Shown: positions 34,772-44,266, counted from the first letter of the stretch. The stretch: 64,000 nucleotides of DNA from Martinezella tropici (GCA_000799755.1 JUHI01000020.1:1-64000), one strand, 5' to 3'. The notes: generated by a model not told the origin, from the letters alone. Translations and numbers: made by a program.

Positions 34772-35050
34772 GTAAGCCTGGGCATGACGCTGAAATTTTG
34801 CTGAGCGGTTTCCAAAAGCCATAACAATACTTAGGCCATGGCGGAGTGCATTGGCGCGGGAAAATCCGCCTGCGCAATTCTATATTCGAGTGCCGATTTA
34901 ACCGAGCCGAGCGCACTTCGGCAGTGAAATGCCAAGCGGCATTCTCATCCCCCTTCGATCGACCGTAACTTCGATATTTGACCGGCGCTGGCCGCTCTCG
35001 ATAGGCATCATTATCCTTTTTGGCGGAGAATGAGTGAAAAGAGGCACCAC

Positions 35051-35941
35051 ATGAACCTGCGTTTTGTCGAAACATTTCTCTGGATCGTCCGGTTGGGCAG
35101 TTTCAGCGCCGCGGCTGAAAAATTGAATACGACACAAGCCGCAATCTCAAACCGCATCGCAACTCTGGAGCGCGAGCTGGGCGTGCAATTGTTCGACCGT
35201 GACATGCGCACCGTGAAGCTGACGCCTGTCGGCCAGCAGGCGGTTTCCAAGGCCGAGCTCATCGTAAAAGCCGTCAGCGAGTTTCGCGAAGCGATCGTCG
35301 ATCCCACGACCCTCAAAGGCTCGGTCAGCATCGGTACCATCGATTCAATCGTGCATTCTTTCCTGCCTCGATTTGTCGAGCGCGTGCAGGAGCGCTATCC
35401 GGAGATCGCCATCGATCTCAATGTCGATACCAGTCTGAACATAGCGCGGGAAATCATCGAGCGGAAAATCGATCTGGCGTTGATCATGGGGCCGGCGCTC
35501 GATCATGGCTTGGTCAATATAGAGATTGGAACCTATAGCTGTGTCTGGGTGGCAAGCCCGAAATACGGCCTGGCCGGCAAGGCGCTAACTCTTGGCGACC
35601 TCACACGCTATCCTCTCTTCGCCTTTTCCAAGGGCAGCGTTCCCAATCATGGGCTGTTGCAGCAATTTCGTGAAGTCGGTCTCGAGCCGCCGCCGATTTC
35701 GAATTCAAACTCTCTGGCAACGATCATGCGTCTTGCCAAGGACGGGCTTGGTATCGCGCCTTTGCCCCGCGTCATCCTTGGGGAATATCTCGAAACCGGC
35801 GTCCTAGAGATCCTCGATGTCACGCCCGCCTTCCACCCTTTGACCTTCCACGCCGTCTATGCCGATCATCCCGATAGCCCGCTTCCATCGATCATTGCGC
35901 AAATGGCGGCCGAGGTATCGCTTTCCATGGCGGATGCGTAA
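35051..35941 (+). CDS. LysR-family transcriptional regulator
   Basis: This 296-residue regulator has an N-terminal helix-turn-helix ('MNLRFVETFLWIVRLGSFSAAAEKLNTTQAAISNRIATLERELGVQLFDRDMRTVKLTPVG' covers about residues 1-60) and a C-terminal periplasmic-binding-type effector domain. The start ATG 35051 is preferred to the ATG at 35030, because LysR proteins usually begin within a few residues of 'LRFVETF'. It reads in the same direction as the amidase/RraA/ABC operon that starts 105 bp downstream, and probably regulates it. Confidence 0.93.
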   Translation: MNLRFVETFLWIVRLGSFSAAAEKLNTTQAAISNRIATLERELGVQLFDRDMRTVKLTPVGQQAVSKAELIVKAVSEFREAIVDPTTLKGSVSIGTIDSIVHSFLPRFVERVQERYPEIAIDLNVDTSLNIAREIIERKIDLALIMGPALDHGLVNIEIGTYSCVWVASPKYGLAGKALTLGDLTRYPLFAFSKGSVPNHGLLQQFREVGLEPPPISNSNSLATIMRLAKDGLGIAPLPRVILGEYLETGVLEILDVTPAFHPLTFHAVYADHPDSPLPSIIAQMAAEVSLSMADA

Positions 35942-35954
35942 GGTTGACGCTCGG

Positions 35955-35975
35955 CCTATAAGAAAATCCTATAGG
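35955..35975. promoter_or_regulatory. Inverted repeat, candidate LysR-type operator
   Basis: CCTATA (35955-35960) and TATAGG (35970-35975) are a perfect inverted repeat with a 9-bp spacer, in the 104-bp gap between the LysR gene and the next operon. LysR-type regulators bind interrupted dyads of the T-N11-A type, and this one fits (the inner T and A are 11 apart). It is inferred, not proven. Confidence 0.45.
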
Positions 35976-36045
35976 AACGCCCAAGTATTTCGAGTTTGTC
36001 TGCAGTCGAGATTTTCCGCACCATCCGCCCATCAATGATGGAGGA

Positions 36046-36855
36046 ATGAGCGTGAAAGTAAGCCTGATCCAAATGAACTCGCAGGATGACAAGGCCGCCA
36101 ACCTTGAAACGGCCGCCCGCCTGATCAACGAAGTCGTCGCCAGCGAGGCGCCCGATCTTATCGTTCTGCCGGAATATTACGCCTTCCTCGGCGAAGGGCG
36201 GGACAATATCTATGCGAGCGGCGAAACCTTCCCCGACGGCAATGGCTACCGCTTGATGGCGCGCCTTGCCGCGCAGCATAAGGTGACCATCCACGCCGGC
36301 AGCATCGTCGAACAAGACGGCAACAAATATTACAATACCACCATCGTTTTCGGCCCGGATGGCAGGGAGCTGGCGAAATACCGCAAGATCCATCTGTTCG
36401 ATGTCGACACCCCCGGCGGCGCAACTTATCGGGAATCCGATACGATCAGCCGTGGCGAAGACATCGTCACCTATCAGGTCGGCGATACCAAGGTTGGCTG
36501 CGCCATCTGCTACGACATCCGCTTCCCGGAACTGTTTCGCAAGTTGCGCGACAAGGGCGCAGAAGTCATCGTCTTGCCGGCCGCCTTCACGCTGATGACC
36601 GGCAAGGATCACTGGGAAGTGCTCGCGCGTGCCCGGGCGATCGAAACGCAGACCTACTTCCTGGCGGTCGGCCAGACGCTTTCGACGTCAGGCGGCCGCA
36701 AATGGTGCTGGGGTCATTCGATGGTCATCGACCCCTGGGGGCATATCGTGGCGCAATGCTCCGACGGTGTGGGAACCACGAGTTCCAAGCTCGATCTGAG
36801 CTATGTCGCCAAAGTGCGCGGTGACGTTCCCGTCGCCAATCATCATGTTATCTGA
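36046..36855 (+). CDS. Carbon-nitrogen hydrolase (nitrilase superfamily)
   Basis: This 269-residue cytoplasmic enzyme hydrolyses amide or nitrile C-N bonds. The catalytic triad is visible: E43 in 'LIVLPEYYAFLG', K114 in 'KYRKIHLFDVD', and C155 in 'GCAICYDIRFPELFR'. The overall form is like Nit2/omega-amidase and deaminated-glutathione amidase (Nit1-type 'YRKIHLFDVDTPGG'). It is the first enzyme of the LysR-linked operon, 11 bp before the RraA-like gene, so it may cleave an imported amide. The ATG at 36046 has 'tggagga' just upstream. Confidence 0.93.
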   Translation: MSVKVSLIQMNSQDDKAANLETAARLINEVVASEAPDLIVLPEYYAFLGEGRDNIYASGETFPDGNGYRLMARLAAQHKVTIHAGSIVEQDGNKYYNTTIVFGPDGRELAKYRKIHLFDVDTPGGATYRESDTISRGEDIVTYQVGDTKVGCAICYDIRFPELFRKLRDKGAEVIVLPAAFTLMTGKDHWEVLARARAIETQTYFLAVGQTLSTSGGRKWCWGHSMVIDPWGHIVAQCSDGVGTTSSKLDLSYVAKVRGDVPVANHHVI

Positions 36856-36866
36856 GGGGTGGGGCC

Positions 36867-37538
36867 ATGTTTGAAGTCAATGAAATGCCGCATCAGATCG
36901 ATGCGGATCTGATCAAGCTGATGGAGCAGGTCGAAACCGCAACGATCGGTCACTTCCTGCATTCAGGCTTTGTCGATCGCGAGATCCGCGCGGTGCTGCC
37001 CGAAAAACGCGTCGCCGGCACCGCCGTTACGATCCGTCTTCCACATGCAGATTCGACGATCCTGCATTATCTGACCAAGATCGTGCGTCCGGGCGATTTC
37101 ATCGCCGTCGAGCGCTGCGGCGACGATCGCCATGCCTGCTGGGGCGGGGTCGTGACCCATGCCATGAAACTGGCCGGCATCGTTGGAGCGGTGATCGATG
37201 GACCGGCGACGGATTTTTCCGAAATCCGCAAGGTCGAAATGCCGATGTGGTGCCGCGGCCCATCTCCGATAACGACAAAAATTTTGGGATTGGAGGGCGC
37301 GATTAACGTCCCGATCACTGTCGGCGGTCAGGTTATCAAGCCGGGCGATGCGATCATTGCCGATGAGAGCGGTGTTGTCGTTCTCTCGCCTTCACAGGCG
37401 CGGGCGGCGGCGGAAAAGGCGCTCGGCATGCAGGAAAACGAAATCGTGCTGCTCGAGCGCCTGCGCAATGGTGAATTTCTTCCCGACATTTCGGGGGCAA
37501 CAAAGATCGTGGAGGGCCAGAAGCGCCAGGTCGCCTGA
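36867..37538 (+). CDS. RraA-family protein (aldolase/decarboxylase-like)
   Basis: This 223-residue protein of the RraA/HMG-aldolase-like family has 'AVTIRLPHADSTILHYLTKIVRPGDFIAVERCGDDRHACWGGVVTHAMKLAGI' partly matching the conserved 'GDvlVvD...r.A.wGe..a..A...G..G.viDG..RD' block, and 'IVGAVIDGPATDFSEIR' for the last part. Family members include the 4-hydroxy-4-methyl-2-oxoglutarate aldolase and the RNase E inhibitor RraA. In an ABC importer/amidase operon a catabolic role is more likely than RNA regulation. Start at ATG 36867, which has 'gaggggtgggg' upstream. Confidence 0.88.
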   Translation: MFEVNEMPHQIDADLIKLMEQVETATIGHFLHSGFVDREIRAVLPEKRVAGTAVTIRLPHADSTILHYLTKIVRPGDFIAVERCGDDRHACWGGVVTHAMKLAGIVGAVIDGPATDFSEIRKVEMPMWCRGPSPITTKILGLEGAINVPITVGGQVIKPGDAIIADESGVVVLSPSQARAAAEKALGMQENEIVLLERLRNGEFLPDISGATKIVEGQKRQVA

Positions 37539-37582
37539 CCAACGACAATCAACTCAAACCAACTCAAAAAAAGGGGAACGAG

Positions 37583-38623
37583 ATGATGTTAGCAAAACTT
37601 TCAATGGCGGTGTCCGTGTTCACTGTCGCCGCGATGTCGAGCGCCTCCGCAGAGACAGTGACACTGGCGGCCTATAGCGGGATCTTTCAGCAACATTACA
37701 CCAAGGCTGTCATCGAGCCTTTCATGAAGAAGTATCCTGACATTACCGTGCAGTTCTACGGCATGTCGAATTCGGCTCAGATCCTTGGCACATTGCGGGC
37801 GCAGAAAAGCAGTCCGCAGATCGATGTGGCCATTCTCGATGTGAGCGTCGCCAAGGCCGGCACGGACGAAGGCATTTTTGACAAGATTGATGACAGAGTC
37901 TCAGCCAATGTCAGGGATCTTTATCCCAACGCGCGTGTGGAAGGCGTTGCCGGGGTTGGCGTCACCTTCGACAATCTTGTGCTGATCTACAACACGGATC
38001 AGGTCAAGCAGGCACCGAAGTCCTGGAATGCGCTTTGGGACAAGCAATACCAGGGCAAGCTGATTATCCCTTCGGCCCCCGACATTCAGGGAACGACGTT
38101 CACCATCATCTCCAACAAGCTCGCCGGCGGCACGGACTACAAGGCTAGCCTTGACGCCGGTATCGTCAAGATCGGCGAACTGGCTGCCGGCGTGCAGACC
38201 TGGGATCCCAAGCCGGATGTCTATGCTCCGATTGCCAACGGACAGGCAGCCTTGGGCATCGGCTGGAATGCCCGTACGCAGATCTATGCCGAAAAATCCG
38301 GCGGGAAGCTGGGTGTCGCCTTGCCCGAGGAAGGTAGCGGCTTTCAAATCAACACGATCAACCTGGTGAAGAATGCGCCGGCTGGAGACGCGGCGAAGAA
38401 GTTCATCGACTACACGCTGAGCCCGGAGGCACAGGCAGCCTTTACCAGCGAAATGTTTTACGCGCCGACGAACTCGAAGACTGTTGTCGCCAAGGAGGCG
38501 TTGGAGCGCACGGCGGCTGGCGATATGGACAAGATGATCGATATCGACTGGCTCGCCGTGGCGAAGGTCCGGGATCGTATTACCGAGCAATGGCGCCGCC
38601 GCATCATTCCGCTCAGCCGCTAA
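37583..38623 (+). CDS. ABC transporter substrate-binding protein (importer 2)
   Basis: This 346-residue periplasmic solute-binding protein of family 1/PotD type has a Sec signal peptide ending near 'SSASAETVTLAAYSG'. The mature part has 'RVSANVRDLYPNARVEGVAGVGVTF' and 'YKASLDAGIVKIGELAAGVQTWDPKPD'. Similar family-1 proteins bind polyamines, Fe3+ or putrescine-like compounds; substrate not visible here. A strong ribosome site (aaaaggggaa) precedes the start. It differs from importer 1 in using a Sec, not TAT, signal. Confidence 0.93.
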   Translation: MMLAKLSMAVSVFTVAAMSSASAETVTLAAYSGIFQQHYTKAVIEPFMKKYPDITVQFYGMSNSAQILGTLRAQKSSPQIDVAILDVSVAKAGTDEGIFDKIDDRVSANVRDLYPNARVEGVAGVGVTFDNLVLIYNTDQVKQAPKSWNALWDKQYQGKLIIPSAPDIQGTTFTIISNKLAGGTDYKASLDAGIVKIGELAAGVQTWDPKPDVYAPIANGQAALGIGWNARTQIYAEKSGGKLGVALPEEGSGFQINTINLVKNAPAGDAAKKFIDYTLSPEAQAAFTSEMFYAPTNSKTVVAKEALERTAAGDMDKMIDIDWLAVAKVRDRITEQWRRRIIPLSR

Positions 38624-38655
38624 GTCCTGTCAGCACGAAAAATCTGGAGGCCAAT

Positions 38656-39771
38656 ATGATGCATCAAACCATCAGGGGCGGCGGTATTGAAGCGATCGAC
38701 GACCCCTATCTTTCCCTCAGAGACATCAACAAGCGCTACGGCATGGTCGAGGTCATTCCCAACCTCAATCTCGAAGTGAGGAAAGGCGAGCTCATTGCCC
38801 TGCTCGGCCCGTCCGGCTGTGGCAAGACCACGACGCTGCGGATGATCGCCGGCCTCATCTCTCCGACCTCGGGCACGATCGCAGTCGGCGGCCGCGATGT
38901 GACCCATATCGCCCCGCATGGCCGCGACATGGGGCTCGTGTTTCAAAGCTACGCGCTTTTCCCGCACATGACAGTCGCCGGAAACGTAGCTTTCGGCCTG
39001 GAAATGCGCGGCCTGCCTCGCGCCGAGATCGCCGCGAAAGTCGGCAAGGCGCTCGACATGGTGCAGCTTGGACATCTTTCCGGCAGGAAGCCGCGGGAAC
39101 TTTCCGGCGGTCAGCAGCAGCGTGTTGCGCTGGCGCGCGCGCTTGTCATCGAACCATCCATCCTTCTGCTCGACGAACCGCTTTCAAATCTCGATGCGAA
39201 GCTGCGCGACGAGATGCGGGCGCAGATCCGGGATATCCAGCAGGCGCTTGGCATCACCACCGTCTTCGTGACGCACGACCAGGTGGAGGCCTTGAGCATG
39301 TGCGACCGTATCGTCGTCATGAAGGGCGGGTTTATTGAACAGGTCGGAACGCCCCACGACATCTACGAGCATCCCGTCACGCCGTTCGTGGCATCCTTTG
39401 TCGGGCGCACCAATCGCATCAAGGGCATCGGCGGCCAGGACGGCAGCATCCGTATCGGCTCATCGACGATCCGCGCGGCTGCTCCCGCGCAAAAGGGTGA
39501 CGTCACGGTGATGGTCCGCCCACACCGCGTTCATATCGATTGGGATCTAGCAGCGGCGGAACGACAAACGCACGCCGCGAACCGCATCCCCGCCGCGCTG
39601 TTTCGGATCACCTTCGTTGGCGATGTCATCCAGTACCACTTCAGCATCGACGGTTCCGAGTTCATCGTCGAGGAGGCGACCGTAAGATCCCAGGCGGGAC
39701 GCCGTCCGGGCCAGACGGCCATGTTGTCCTGGAGCATCGAGGATACGTCCGTTTTCGGAGCCGGCTCATGA
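38656..39771 (+). CDS. ABC transporter ATP-binding protein, polyamine-type (importer 2)
   Basis: This 371-residue ATPase has Walker A 'GPSGCGKTTT', signature 'LSGGQQQRVALARALVIEP', Walker B 'LLLDEPLSNLD', and switch His in 'VTHDQVEAL', with a C-terminal TOBE-like domain ('MVRPHRVHIDWD'). It is the PotA-type homologue of importer 1. The ATG at 38656 ('ggaggccaat' upstream) was chosen over the extended frame that overlaps the binding protein. The stop overlaps the next permease start (ATGA). Confidence 0.95.
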   Translation: MMHQTIRGGGIEAIDDPYLSLRDINKRYGMVEVIPNLNLEVRKGELIALLGPSGCGKTTTLRMIAGLISPTSGTIAVGGRDVTHIAPHGRDMGLVFQSYALFPHMTVAGNVAFGLEMRGLPRAEIAAKVGKALDMVQLGHLSGRKPRELSGGQQQRVALARALVIEPSILLLDEPLSNLDAKLRDEMRAQIRDIQQALGITTVFVTHDQVEALSMCDRIVVMKGGFIEQVGTPHDIYEHPVTPFVASFVGRTNRIKGIGGQDGSIRIGSSTIRAAAPAQKGDVTVMVRPHRVHIDWDLAAAERQTHAANRIPAALFRITFVGDVIQYHFSIDGSEFIVEEATVRSQAGRRPGQTAMLSWSIEDTSVFGAGS

Positions 39772-40652
39772 CGGTGGCGGCGCTCGATCTGCCTATCGCG
39801 GCACCAAAATCATCCAGCCGGGCCGGCATCGCCACGGTTCTGCTCCTGCCGATCGCGCTGGTGAATGCGATCGGCTTCCTGCTTCCCGTGCTCAACCTGG
39901 CAAAGATGTCCTTCAACGAGGCCCTGGCCGGCGGCGGTATCGGCGAAGCGTTTACGACCGCCAACTGGACCGGATTGCTTCAGGATCAGTTCTATCTCGA
40001 GCTGCTCGTCAACTCGGTCACGGTCAGCCTCGGCATTACGATTGCCACACTTCTGGCCAGCTATCCGATCGCGCTTTATCTCCATCGCGCATCCGGCATG
40101 TGGCGGACGTTTCTGACTGTTCTTGTCATCTCGCCGCTGATGACGTCGGCGGTCGTGAGGACGTATGGATGGATTGCGCTTCTGGCCGAACAGGGCCCCG
40201 TTGCCAATGTCATTGCCGCGATGGGGTTCCAGCCGCCACGGATGATGTTCAATACGACTGGCGTCGTCATCGGCCTTACCGAGATCCTCATGCCCTATAT
40301 GATCCTGTCGCTCATGGCGGGATTCGGTCGTCTGGACCCGAAAATCGAGGAGGCGGCGCAGACCTTGGGCGCAACGCCGTTCAAGACCTTTTGGCGAATT
40401 GTCCTGCCCTTGACGCTTCCCGGTATCGCGCTCGGCTGTCTTCTTTGTTTCGTGCTTGCTATTTCGTCCTTTATCACGCCGAAGCTCATGGGCGGCGGCC
40501 GGGTGTTCCTGCTGGCGACGGAGATTTACGATCAGGCCATCGTCACCTTGAACTGGCCGCTGGCCGCAACGCTGTCGATGCTGGTGCTGATCATTTTCGG
40601 CCTGGCATTGGCCGTTTATTCGCGCGTCCTGCAGATGATCGATCAAGGATAA
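39768..40652 (+). CDS. ABC transporter permease (PotB-like, importer 2)
   Basis: This 294-residue integral membrane protein has about six helices. The EAA loop is 'IEEAAQTLGATPFKTFWRIVLPLTLPG'. It overlaps the upstream ATPase stop by 4 bp (ATGA) and its stop shares one base with the next permease start, so the three genes are translationally coupled. Substrate unknown. Confidence 0.92.
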   Translation: MTVAALDLPIAAPKSSSRAGIATVLLLPIALVNAIGFLLPVLNLAKMSFNEALAGGGIGEAFTTANWTGLLQDQFYLELLVNSVTVSLGITIATLLASYPIALYLHRASGMWRTFLTVLVISPLMTSAVVRTYGWIALLAEQGPVANVIAAMGFQPPRMMFNTTGVVIGLTEILMPYMILSLMAGFGRLDPKIEEAAQTLGATPFKTFWRIVLPLTLPGIALGCLLCFVLAISSFITPKLMGGGRVFLLATEIYDQAIVTLNWPLAATLSMLVLIIFGLALAVYSRVLQMIDQG

Positions 40653-41452
40653 TGACCATGGCAGATAATCCGACTTCCTGGTCCATGCGCGTGATCGTGG
40701 GCCTCTTGTTTCTCTTTCTGTTGGCGCCGGTGCTGCTCGTCTTCCCGATTTCCTTCAGCGGCGACGATGTCCTTGCCTTTCCACCGAACTCCTGGTCGCT
40801 CCGCTGGTATGAGGAGCTTGTCGGCAATAGCGTTTTGATGTCTGCCTTTCTGACCAGCATCGGGCTCGCGGTTGTCGTGACCGCGCTATCGCTGATCATC
40901 GCCGTCCCGGCATCTTACGCCATCGTTCGATTGAAGGTCACGGGATCGGAGTTCCTGTTCAATCTGTTCACCGCGCCCCTGCTTCTACCGACGATCGTCC
41001 TAGGATTGGCCATTCTCATCATTTTCGCGTCGATGGGCCTGCTGGCGACATTTACCGGGCTGGTCATCGGGCATCTGGTGATCACGCTTCCCTATGCGCT
41101 GCGGGTCTTGTCCGTGTCGCTGGGCAACCTTAATCTTGCCTGCGAAGAGGCCGCCTCTACGCTTGGCGCCAGGCCTTTGGTCGTGTTTCTAAGGATTACA
41201 CTGCCGATGATGGCGTCGGGCATCGTTGCCGCCACGGCACTTTGCTTTCTCGTTTCGTTCGATGAAGTCGTCATTACCCTGTTTCTGACAGGCCCAAGGA
41301 TCACGACGCTTCCCGTGGAATTATTTCATCATGTCGAAAGCCAGGCCGATCCCCTGGTTGCAAGTGCTTCGGTTCTTCTGATCTTGATGACGCTTGCCGT
41401 TGTCGTGACCGTCGACAGAACCATGGGATTGACGAAGGCGTTCATAAAATAG
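40652..41452 (+). CDS. ABC transporter permease (PotC-like, importer 2)
   Basis: This 266-residue membrane protein has about six helices. The EAA loop reads 'CEEAASTLGARPLVVFLRITLPMMASG', followed by 'FLVSFDEVVITLFLTGPRITTLPVELFHHV', typical of second permeases of polyamine/opine-type importers. The start was chosen at ATG 40652, overlapping the previous stop (TAATG); an ATG at 40658 is also possible. It is the last gene of the LysR-linked operon. Confidence 0.92.
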   Translation: MTMADNPTSWSMRVIVGLLFLFLLAPVLLVFPISFSGDDVLAFPPNSWSLRWYEELVGNSVLMSAFLTSIGLAVVVTALSLIIAVPASYAIVRLKVTGSEFLFNLFTAPLLLPTIVLGLAILIIFASMGLLATFTGLVIGHLVITLPYALRVLSVSLGNLNLACEEAASTLGARPLVVFLRITLPMMASGIVAATALCFLVSFDEVVITLFLTGPRITTLPVELFHHVESQADPLVASASVLLILMTLAVVVTVDRTMGLTKAFIK

Positions 41453-41535
41453 CCAATGATTTCGTCCTGGGCCGACAGAAAAGAATGCCCGCGCACCAGG
41501 TCCTGAGTGGAACTGGCCGGTAGGAGATGGTGTCG

Positions 41536-42252
41536 TCATTTAAGGCAGCCCGCAGTGATATGATTGGGCTCGGCTTCGCCCCAGTCGTTGGTCGGCAGGC
41601 TGTCAAATGGCGGCGCAAAGACCTGGCGTTCCATTCGAAATTTCACCGGAACGGGATTGCCGGGAGCGTAGTCGATGATCCAGAAATAGTCGTAGGTTGC
41701 ATCAGGCCATGTATCCGGCACACCGGCAATCTGGTCGAGATGAAGAAGCTGGCGAAGCGTGACTTTCTCTCCCGGAAACTCCCGTTCGAGCTTGGCTTTG
41801 GCAATATGATCGTGCTCCCAGACCATCAGAACGGTCTTGCTGTCGTAGAGTGGTTCGGAGAGGACGTCGCGCGCCGCTTGCTGCGTGCGCAGGTTTTCGA
41901 TCACGGTTGCCGCCCGGCCCTTCTCGCCCTTGACCGGGAGCGCAGTGTACGCGATGACCGGCATGCCCCAACTCTGCGCTGCCGGCGTGCTCGTCTCGAT
42001 GGGATGCAGGCCGATCGCCAAGATGGCATCCGGTCCTTTGGTTCCGAATAGGGATTGCGATGCGCCGCGGCCGAGATATTGCTGAGCAAGGGCTTGCGAG
42101 CGCTGCACACCCATGTCGCAAAGGGCATAAGGATCCAGCTTCTCCGCATGACGGGCGATAATGATCTGCGCGGGCTGTGCAATGGCCAACTCGCTGAACA
42201 TCAGCGACGTCAGGCAGGCTGTGAGGAGTTTTGAAACAAGGCGAATGCGCAT
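41536..42252 (-). CDS. Exported histidine-phosphatase-like protein
   Basis: This 238-residue protein has a signal peptide (residues ~1-27, ending ELAIAQP). The mature N-terminus 'AQIIIARHAEKLDPYALC' carries the RHxxK variant (RHAEK) of the histidine phosphatase RHG motif. The remaining fold has 'ILAIGLHPIETSTPAAQ' and 'VLMVWEHDHIAKAKLE', where the second catalytic His normally sits in 'v.vv.H...i'. It is convergent with the second ABC operon. Substrate unknown. Confidence 0.8.
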   Translation of the reverse strand: MRIRLVSKLLTACLTSLMFSELAIAQPAQIIIARHAEKLDPYALCDMGVQRSQALAQQYLGRGASQSLFGTKGPDAILAIGLHPIETSTPAAQSWGMPVIAYTALPVKGEKGRAATVIENLRTQQAARDVLSEPLYDSKTVLMVWEHDHIAKAKLEREFPGEKVTLRQLLHLDQIAGVPDTWPDATYDYFWIIDYAPGNPVPVKFRMERQVFAPPFDSLPTNDWGEAEPNHITAGCLK

Positions 42253-42602
42253 GGCTAACCGACCTCGACCGGACACGTGTTAGGGATTGGTAGCGGGATC
42301 TTTGAGTGAATCCAAGATAATCAAAGTTGTAGGATCATGGCCTCCGAGAGTTCCAGGTAGAACGCATAATTCGGGAATAGCAAACCAATGTCGCGATGTA
42401 TGGTTTTGGCGATCCTCGATCGCCGCGTCGATAACGGCTTCAAGTTGTCTTCAAAGACGTGCTAGAAGCTCCCGAAGTTCCGGGAGATGTCTTACGAATG
42501 ATAGCTTGGCGTGAGTCGCGTTTACTTCGCGAGAGCTTGTGAGCTTAACCGAGGCATTTCCGGAGTTGCCAAGCGTCAACCGTTTCATAGAGGAGAGCCT
42601 GG
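42253..42602. other. 350-bp divergent intergenic region before nadE
   Basis: It separates the divergent phosphatase-like gene and nadE, so both promoters must be here. I see a small hairpin CTCCCG (42469-42474) / CGGGAG (42481-42486) with a 6-base loop, and no convincing coding sequence. The ribosome site for nadE (gaggagagc) ends a few bases before ATG 42603. Confidence 0.5.
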
Positions 42603-43424
42603 ATGCAGGACGAACAAGCCGCGATCATCAGAGAACTGGGTGTGCCCGTGCAATTCGACGCTGGGATGGAGGCCGAACGACGCAGGGGCTTTCTGGCGAA
42701 TTATCTGCGCGCCAGCGGCGCCCGAACCTATGTTCTCGGCATCAGCGGCGGCATTGACAGTCTCACAGCAGCACTCCTGGCGCAGGCGGCTGTGCGAAAA
42801 TTGCGTGACGACGGATATGCGTGCGAATTTGTCGCTGTGCGGTTGCCTTATGGCGTGCAGGCCGACGAGGCCGATGCTCAAGCGGCTTTGGCGGTCATCC
42901 GTCCGGACCGCATGATGACGGTCAATATCAAACCCGCCACCGATGCCATGATTTCGGAAGTCAAGCGCGATATGCCCGAGCTTTTCGGGAGAGAACGCGC
43001 TGACTTCCATCATGGAAACGTGAAAGCGCGCGAGCGGATGATCGCCCAGTATGCAATCGCGGGGGCGATGCATGGCTTGGTAATCGGTACCGACCATGCG
43101 GCAGAGGCACTCATGGGGTTCTTTACGAAGTTCGGCGACGGAGCCGCGGACATTCTTCCGCTCGCCGGGCTGAACAAACGCCGTATCAGAGCCGTTGCCA
43201 GAGTGCTCGGTGCGCCGGACAATCTGATCTTCAAAGTGCCGACGGCAGATCTCGAAACGAACGTACCGCTGAGACCGGATGAGGATGCCTATGGGGTGAC
43301 CTACGACCAGATAGACGATTTCCTCGAAGGCAAGTCGATTGACGACGCGGCGCGGGAGCGCATCCTAAACGCATATCGTGCAACACGGCACAAGCGCGCG
43401 CTTCCCGTGGCACCAACGGACTAA
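42603..43424 (+). CDS. nadE: Ammonia-dependent NAD(+) synthetase
   Basis: This 273-residue cytoplasmic enzyme amidates nicotinate adenine dinucleotide to NAD+. The PP-loop is 'VLGISGGIDSLTAALL' (SGGxDS, residues 48-53), and the 'VIGTDHAAEALMGFFTKFGDGAADILPLAGLNKRRIRAVARVLGAP' region is the classic C-terminal active-site segment. The length fits the short ammonia-dependent (not glutamine-dependent) form. A second nadE copy on an accessory replicon would be unusual but is seen in rhizobia; the essential copy may lie elsewhere. Confidence 0.96.
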   Translation: MQDEQAAIIRELGVPVQFDAGMEAERRRGFLANYLRASGARTYVLGISGGIDSLTAALLAQAAVRKLRDDGYACEFVAVRLPYGVQADEADAQAALAVIRPDRMMTVNIKPATDAMISEVKRDMPELFGRERADFHHGNVKARERMIAQYAIAGAMHGLVIGTDHAAEALMGFFTKFGDGAADILPLAGLNKRRIRAVARVLGAPDNLIFKVPTADLETNVPLRPDEDAYGVTYDQIDDFLEGKSIDDAARERILNAYRATRHKRALPVAPTD

Positions 43425-43460
43425 GAGCCAAACGAGAGCCGAAGTCTTGCGAAATCGAAC

Positions 43461-43509
43461 ACCTAAAGTATCCGTCGCAATCATTCGGATTGGCCTCGGC
43501 ACTTTAGGT
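43461..43509. terminator. Long-loop inverted repeat between convergent genes
   Basis: ACCTAAAGT (43461-43469) and ACTTTAGGT (43501-43509) are perfect 9-bp arms separated by 31 bases, between the nadE stop and the stop of the GntR gene. The long loop makes a normal terminator less certain. Confidence 0.4.
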
Positions 43510-43567
43510 CTTTGATTGGGCGCATGTCGCTGTTGCAAAGCCGCTAAGTGCTTTTGCGTGACATGGC

Positions 43568-44266
43568 TTAAGTCAGACCTTCCGCGGCGGCGTAGGTAGA
43601 AAGCACATCCTTGATGTCCTCCTGCTTTAGAAGGACGGCGCGCGTGGTGACGGAATCCAGATGGTGGGTCATAAGGGCCACAGCTTCGGCAGTGTGTCCG
43701 GCGATCAGCTTGTCCAGCAGATCCCTGTGCTCGGACACCGCGCACTCGGAGGAATGCGGCCTCCCGTAAAGGGCAAGGATGAGGGAACTGCGCGCGACCA
43801 GTTCGTTCACGTAGCGAATGAGGCTCGCATTATTCGTTATCTGCGCAAGAAGTGCATGGAATTCGCCAGCCAGGCGGATCGATGTGGCGTGTTGCGGTTC
43901 GGCAATCTCCTCAGCCGCGATGTGAGCCGACAGCATATTGATTTGATCCTGGGTCAAATTGCCTGAAAGGGTCTCCACGACCAGGCGTTCCAGCGCGATG
44001 CGTGTGAGGAAGAGATCCCGGCCCTCTTCCAGGCTGGGTCGAGCAACAACGGCTCCCTTGTTCGGTCGGAGTTCGACCAGTCCCTCCTGGCTCAGGCGAA
44101 GCAGTGCTTCGCGTACGAGCGTCCGGCTGACGCCCATTCGCTCCCCGATCGAATCTTCTGGCAATTTTGATCCCGGCGGCAGCGCCTGATCGATGATGGC
44201 ACGCTTCAAGGCGCGATGGACGGCTTGGGAGCGGCTGCCAGTCGCCTCGCTTATCTTCTTCGCCAT
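43568..44266 (-). CDS. GntR-family regulator, FCD subfamily (2)
   Basis: This 232-residue regulator has an N-terminal winged helix ('RALKRAIIDQALPPGSKLPEDSIGERMGVSRTLVREALLRLSQEGLVEL') and a C-terminal FCD domain ('FHALLAQITNN', 'SEHRDLLDKLIAGH', 'MTHHLDSV'). It shares many positions with the GntR protein at 28794 ('NELVARSSLILALYG' then Cys and SEH). It is divergent from the deaminase/MFS operon and probably represses it. Confidence 0.93.
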   Translation of the reverse strand: MAKKISEATGSRSQAVHRALKRAIIDQALPPGSKLPEDSIGERMGVSRTLVREALLRLSQEGLVELRPNKGAVVARPSLEEGRDLFLTRIALERLVVETLSGNLTQDQINMLSAHIAAEEIAEPQHATSIRLAGEFHALLAQITNNASLIRYVNELVARSSLILALYGRPHSSECAVSEHRDLLDKLIAGHTAEAVALMTHHLDSVTTRAVLLKQEDIKDVLSTYAAAEGLT

